Shown in pieces: positions 6,835 to 9,593 of a stretch of DNA of 9,593 bases. A program made the position numbers and the translations under genes. The notes beneath the pieces were generated by a model, which worked only from the letters and a program-made list of their open reading frames with translations, was not told where the DNA came from and made no database searches. Positions within the stretch are counted from its first letter, which is position 1; each line of letters starts with the position of its first letter. The DNA comes from Lutibacter sp. (lineage in GTDB: Bacteria > Bacteroidota > Bacteroidia > Flavobacteriales > Flavobacteriaceae), in the NCBI GenBank assembly GCA_004195315.1, contig SDWL01000053.1, positions 1-9,593 on the forward strand. Direction: 5' to 3'.

Positions 6835-7597
6835 TCTTTTTAATAACTCTTAACTTATGAGTATGTCTACGTGTGTCTATATTAAAAATACCACTATGAT
6901 CAATTCTGTCAATTCTAATTTTTCCATGGGCATGAATGATATAATTATCCTTCATTATAATACCAACGTGCGTAATGGTACCTTCTTCATTATCAAAAAA
7001 AGCTAAATCACCAGGTTCACTTTCTTCAATAAAGCTTAACACTTCACCTTGTGTTGCCTGTTGTGTTGCATCACGTAATAATTTATACCCACAAAGTTTA
7101 TAAACCATTTGAGTGAATCCAGAACAATCAATGCCAAATGGTGTTTTTCCTCCCCATAAATATGGAGAATTTAAGTATTTAAATGCAATTTTAACTATAG
7201 ATTCTTTAGGTAACATTTCTGAAATAATGGCACCTTCATATTTAAAATTGGTTACATTAATAAATAATTTTTGACTGATGTAAAAAGGCAAAGAAGAACC
7301 TAATACCACTGTTGTGTAATTTTCATTTTTATCAGAAGCAAAATCAATTAATTCAGAAGCAAGAACTGCCTTTGAATTTTCAATATTTTTAAAAGTTTCT
7401 TCGGTAATTTCTTCAATTTGTTTATTATCAACCCATCCTTCATAATTATCAAAAGAACATCTAATTTTGCTCCATTTTTTATGTATTTCTAATATTTTAA
7501 AATGTTCACCAAATAATAACTGCGAAACCATTTCGCTAGTATCATTTGGTTCAATTCTAAGAGGAACGATACTTAAATTACATATTCCGTAGTGCAT
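6827..7597 (-). CDS. SH3b-NlpC/P60 family cysteine peptidase, YkfC-like
   Basis: The 256-residue protein has a bacterial SH3 domain (about 8-62, with LRIEPNDTSEMVSQLLFGE and a closing W-V-D), a second SH3-like middle part (about 75-130), and a C-terminal NlpC/P60 domain (about 133-240). The catalytic set is visible: Cys158 in GIDCSGF, His210 in THVGI, and His222 in YIIHAHGKIR. The 12-residue spacing between the two His matches YkfC of Bacillus. This family cleaves the gamma-D-Glu bond in murein peptides (dipeptidyl-peptidase VI type). There is no signal peptide or membrane segment, so it probably acts in the cytoplasm on recycled peptides rather than on the wall. A TTG seven codons upstream (7618) would make it overlap the thiolase gene. 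I prefer ATG 7597 because related proteins open near M-x-Y-G-I-C-N-L, leaving a 7-base gap. Probably co-transcribed with the thiolase. Confidence 0.9.
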   Translation of the reverse strand: MHYGICNLSIVPLRIEPNDTSEMVSQLLFGEHFKILEIHKKWSKIRCSFDNYEGWVDNKQIEEITEETFKNIENSKAVLASELIDFASDKNENYTTVVLGSSLPFYISQKLFINVTNFKYEGAIISEMLPKESIVKIAFKYLNSPYLWGGKTPFGIDCSGFTQMVYKLCGYKLLRDATQQATQGEVLSFIEESEPGDLAFFDNEEGTITHVGIIMKDNYIIHAHGKIRIDRIDHSGIFNIDTRRHTHKLRVIKKII

Positions 7598-7604
7598 AAA
7601 TATA

Positions 7605-8780
7605 TTACATTCTTTCAATTATAATTGCACTTGCACCTCCACCGCCATTACAAATTGCAGCTGCACCTATTTTTGCATTTTTTTGCTCCAAAATTGAAGT
7701 AAGTGCTATTACAATTCTTGCGCCAGACATACCTAATGGATGTCCTAATGAAACAGCTCCACCATTTACATTTACTTTAGAAGGGTCTAGTCCTAAAATT
7801 TTAATATTTGCTAAACCAACTACCGAAAATGCTTCGTTAAACTCAAAATAATCTACTTGATCTTGTGAAATACCAGCTTTAACTAATGCTTTGGGTAAAG
7901 CTTTTGCTGGAGCAGTAGTAAACCATTTTGGTTCATGAGCAGCGTCTGCATAGCTAATTATTTTTGCAATTGGTTTTAAATTTAATTCTTTGGCTTTGTC
8001 TGCACTCATTAAAACTAAAGCAGCTGCGCCATCATTTAAAGTAGATGCATTGGCAGCAGTTACAGTACCTTCTTTACTAAAAACAGGTCGTAAAGTTGGA
8101 ATTTTATCCATTATTACATTTTTATACTCTTCATCTTCTGAAAAAATGATAGAATCACCTTTTCTTTGAGGAATTTCAACAGGAACCACTTCATTTGAGA
8201 AATTTCCATTTGACCATGCATTCGAAGATTTTTTATAAGATTCTATGGCAAAATTATCTTGATCCTCTCTAGTGAAATTATATTCTGTAGCACATAAATC
8301 ACCGCAAGTTCCCATATGTTTTTGGTCATATACATCTGTTAAACCATCTACTAAAAGTCCATCAGCTACATTAATATTTCCAAGTTTTGTAGGTATTCTT
8401 CCTGAAATGTAATGAGGAATACTACTCATATTTTCCATTCCGCCTGCTACAATAATTTCAGCATCACCTGCTTTAATTGCTTGAGCAGCAAACATAATTG
8501 CTTTCATCCCAGAGGCGCAAACTTTATTTATTGTTGTACAAGGAACCGTGTTAGGGATTCCTGCGAAAATTGCCGCCTGACGAGCTGGAGCTTGCCCTAA
8601 ACCAGCAGAAACAACATTTCCCATAAAAACTTCATCAATTAAATTTGGGTCTAATTTTATTCTATTTAAAGCTCCTTTTATAGCGATAGCACCTAGTTTA
8701 GGCGCAGAAATATTAGACAAACTACCTAAAAAACTTCCAATAGGAGTTCTAGCAACAGATACAATTACAACTTCTTTCAT
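7605..8780 (-). CDS. Thiolase: acetyl-CoA C-acetyltransferase (AtoB-like)
   Basis: The 391-residue length is standard for a bacterial biosynthetic/degradative thiolase. The nucleophile is Cys88 in NKVCASGMKA, and the other active-site parts are NEAF (315-318), His347 in GHPLG (346-350) and Cys377 in ICNGGGGAS. The N-terminus VVIVSVARTPIGSFLGSL and the GGMENMS loop (113-119) are typical of the acetoacetyl-CoA thiolase group. The reaction condenses two acetyl-CoA to acetoacetyl-CoA or cleaves 3-ketoacyl-CoA in the reverse direction, in the cytoplasm. Substrate chain length cannot be read from sequence alone, and a longer-chain 3-ketoacyl-CoA thiolase (FadA type) remains possible. No beta-oxidation partner gene is adjacent. 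The start at 8780 fits the family's N-terminus; it is the first gene of a probable two-gene operon with the NlpC/P60 peptidase. Confidence 0.95.
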   Translation of the reverse strand: MKEVVIVSVARTPIGSFLGSLSNISAPKLGAIAIKGALNRIKLDPNLIDEVFMGNVVSAGLGQAPARQAAIFAGIPNTVPCTTINKVCASGMKAIMFAAQAIKAGDAEIIVAGGMENMSSIPHYISGRIPTKLGNINVADGLLVDGLTDVYDQKHMGTCGDLCATEYNFTREDQDNFAIESYKKSSNAWSNGNFSNEVVPVEIPQRKGDSIIFSEDEEYKNVIMDKIPTLRPVFSKEGTVTAANASTLNDGAAALVLMSADKAKELNLKPIAKIISYADAAHEPKWFTTAPAKALPKALVKAGISQDQVDYFEFNEAFSVVGLANIKILGLDPSKVNVNGGAVSLGHPLGMSGARIVIALTSILEQKNAKIGAAAICNGGGGASAIIIERM

Positions 8781-8795
8781 ATATAATTATTAATA

Positions 8796-8829
8796 TAAAT
8801 CTAATGCGAATTTAAGTAAATTTATGCAA
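8796..8829 (-). promoter_or_regulatory. Candidate promoter for the thiolase-NlpC operon
   Basis: Read on the minus strand, TTG (complement of 8827-8829) is followed after 23 bases by TAGATTTA (complement of 8796-8803). This is close to TAnnTTTG but lacks the final G, and the spacing is at the upper limit. The -7 box ends 15 bases before the ATG, so the leader would be very short. Weak evidence. Confidence 0.28.
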
Positions 8830-8908
8830 TTTTTGAGGTATTAAAAAAGAGATTATTATATGTAATAAATATTACTTTCTTAAACCTTAAGTTTAATAAT
8901 TTGAATAG

Positions 8909-9031
8909 TGTATCAATAAACTACTAATTATTAGTTTAAAAGAAGCTTTTAACAAACATTATGTTGTTGTTAATGGTGACTTAATTTCGGGTTCTAAAAC
9001 CTCAAATTTATGGGTCAAAACGGATTTGTAG
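8909..9031 (+). pseudogene. Possible gene remnant, unrecognised
   Basis: An open stretch of 40 codons ending at TAG 9029-9031 reads like real protein in its second half: KEAFNKHYVVVNGDLISG, then S-K-T-S-N-L-W-V-K-T-D-L. It has no plausible ATG start and is followed by stops. The pattern V-x-N-G-D-x-x-S-G-S-x-T-S-N-x-W-V-K-T vaguely recalls bacterial SH3-like repeats, but I cannot name a family. It may be chance in AT-rich DNA. Confidence 0.22.
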
Positions 9032-9175
9032 TTGTTTTTATATGAACAAATTACTCTATTGTAAAATTGAAGAAGGTTTATCAAATTGGTAAATTAAACT
9101 AAGTGATTGTCAAATTAATGAAATTAATAGAAAGCTAGGCTGTCCTGACATTATTTTTGTTTCAAAAACAAAAAG

Positions 9176-9436
9176 ATGAGAGGTTTTGTATATAAAAACT
9201 TGGATTTTTCAGTAATAATAGTTGTAAATGACTCTTGGAAAGATAGAGAGTTGGCAATATCAGCAATAGAGAAATTTAAAGATAATGAGCGAATTTATAA
9301 GAATTCATTTATCAATTGATTCAATCATAAACATGAACATGATTTTGTTGATAAGAATTATTTTATAAAAGAAGGAGCTGTTGTAGTATGTACGATAATA
9401 ATTGTTATTTTTGAATTGCTAATGCAAACTTCGTGA
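9176..9436 (+). pseudogene. Open frame broken by one TGA, unrecognised
   Basis: An ATG at 9176 opens a 47-codon frame (M-R-G-F-V-Y-K-N-L-D, then SVIIVVNDSWKDRELAIS) that stops at TGA 9317-9319. The same frame then runs on for 38 codons (F-N-H-K-H-E-H-D-F-V-D-K-N-Y-F...) to a TGA at 9434-9436, which overlaps the GTG start of the HD-protein gene as GTGA. If the internal TGA is a nonsense mutation in a former Trp or Arg codon, this would be the tail of a dead gene. I recognise no family, and the end of the frame (VVVCTIIIVIFELLMQTS) overlaps the promoter of the next gene, so it may not be coding at all. Confidence 0.2.
9381..9413 (+). promoter_or_regulatory. Promoter of the 7TM-HD protein gene (Bacteroidota type)
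   Basis: TTG at 9381-9383 is followed after 22 bases by TATTTTTG at 9406-9413, an exact match to TAnnTTTG. Transcription would start at about 9420, only some 13 bases before the GTG at 9433. This is the best promoter match in the window and supports that GTG as the start. Confidence 0.55.
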
Positions 9437-9593
9437 AAAAATTTATAAATAAATTACTGGTAAATCATTCATTAATATATAAGCTATTTTTATATATAGC
9501 CACTATAGTTTTAGTTGTGTACCTTTTTCCGAAAGGTGGGCAATTTAAATATGAATTTCAAAAAGGAAAACCTTGGCAATATGAGAACTATTA
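9433..9593 (+). CDS. 7TM-HD (PgpH/YqfF-type) membrane phosphohydrolase, N-terminal fragment
   Basis: The first 53 codons of a gene that runs off the right edge. The start GTG gives M-K-K-F-I-N-K-L, a hydrophobic membrane segment at about 17-32 (KLFLYIATIVLVVYLF), then PKGGQFKYEFQKGKPWQYEN. The F-x-Y-x-F-x-x-G-K-P-W motif just after the first membrane helix is characteristic of the flavobacterial family with an extracellular 7TM-HDED part, seven membrane helices and a cytoplasmic HD domain. Members of this family (PgpH in Listeria) hydrolyse cyclic di-AMP; the catalytic HD part is outside this window, so function is by family only. No in-frame ATG exists between the preceding stop (9412-9414) and the GTG. 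The only other option would be ATT at 9415. Confidence 0.85.
   Translation, partial: MKKFINKLLVNHSLIYKLFLYIATIVLVVYLFPKGGQFKYEFQKGKPWQYENY

Larger units (their letters stand above)
8781..9432. other. 652-base gap with no convincing intact gene
   Basis: The stretch between the thiolase start and the HD-protein start is AT-rich and full of stops in all frames. I see no tRNA, no rRNA, no CRISPR-like repeats and no strong hairpin. It contains the thiolase promoter candidate at its left end, two coding-like scraps on the plus strand (8909-9031 and 9176-9436), and a good promoter at its right end. The most economical reading is an eroded former gene or genes plus regulatory DNA. Confidence 0.6.

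Noticed and set aside
8412..8600. Plus-strand open frame of 62 codons inside the thiolase gene
   Set aside because: It is antisense to the thiolase active-site region, which explains the long open run.

Overview
The window looks like chromosomal DNA of a low-GC member of the Bacteroidota, most likely family Flavobacteriaceae. The evidence is strongly AT-rich third codon positions, a near absence of Shine-Dalgarno sequences with A-rich leaders instead, promoter candidates of the Bacteroidota type (TTG, about 20 bases, TAnnTTTG), and protein sequences that read like flavobacterial ClpC, GyrA and the 7TM-HD phosphohydrolase.

Layout. (1) Bases 1-170: the first 19 codons of what I read as an IS1182-family transposase run off the left edge on the minus strand. 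They are followed by a hairpin and the terminator behind clpC. (2) 171-2705, minus: clpC, a complete AAA+ unfoldase. (3) 2706-2962: divergent promoter region. (4) 2963-6779, plus: gyrA and, 10 bases later, a secreted TPR-repeat protein, probably one operon. (5) 6793-6834: a 19-bp perfect hairpin with a 4-base loop that serves as a two-way terminator between convergent operons and overlaps the stop codon of the next gene. (6) 6827-8780, minus: a thiolase (acetyl-CoA C-acetyltransferase type) followed 7 bases later by a cytoplasmic SH3b-NlpC/P60 peptidase. (7) 8781-9432: 652 bases without a convincing intact gene, holding coding-like scraps broken by stops, and near its end a good promoter. (8) 9433 to the right edge, plus: the start of a 7TM-HD (PgpH/YqfF-type) membrane phosphohydrolase with a GTG start.

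The genes do not form one pathway. They are core functions: proteolysis and protein quality control (ClpC), DNA supercoiling (GyrA), an envelope or periplasmic TPR scaffold, acyl-CoA metabolism (thiolase), recycling of cell-wall peptides (NlpC/P60), and probably cyclic-di-AMP breakdown (HD protein). The accessory signals are the insertion-sequence edge next to clpC and the eroded stretch before the HD gene. I did not find a convincing new multi-gene system. The observations below are mostly local structural oddities.
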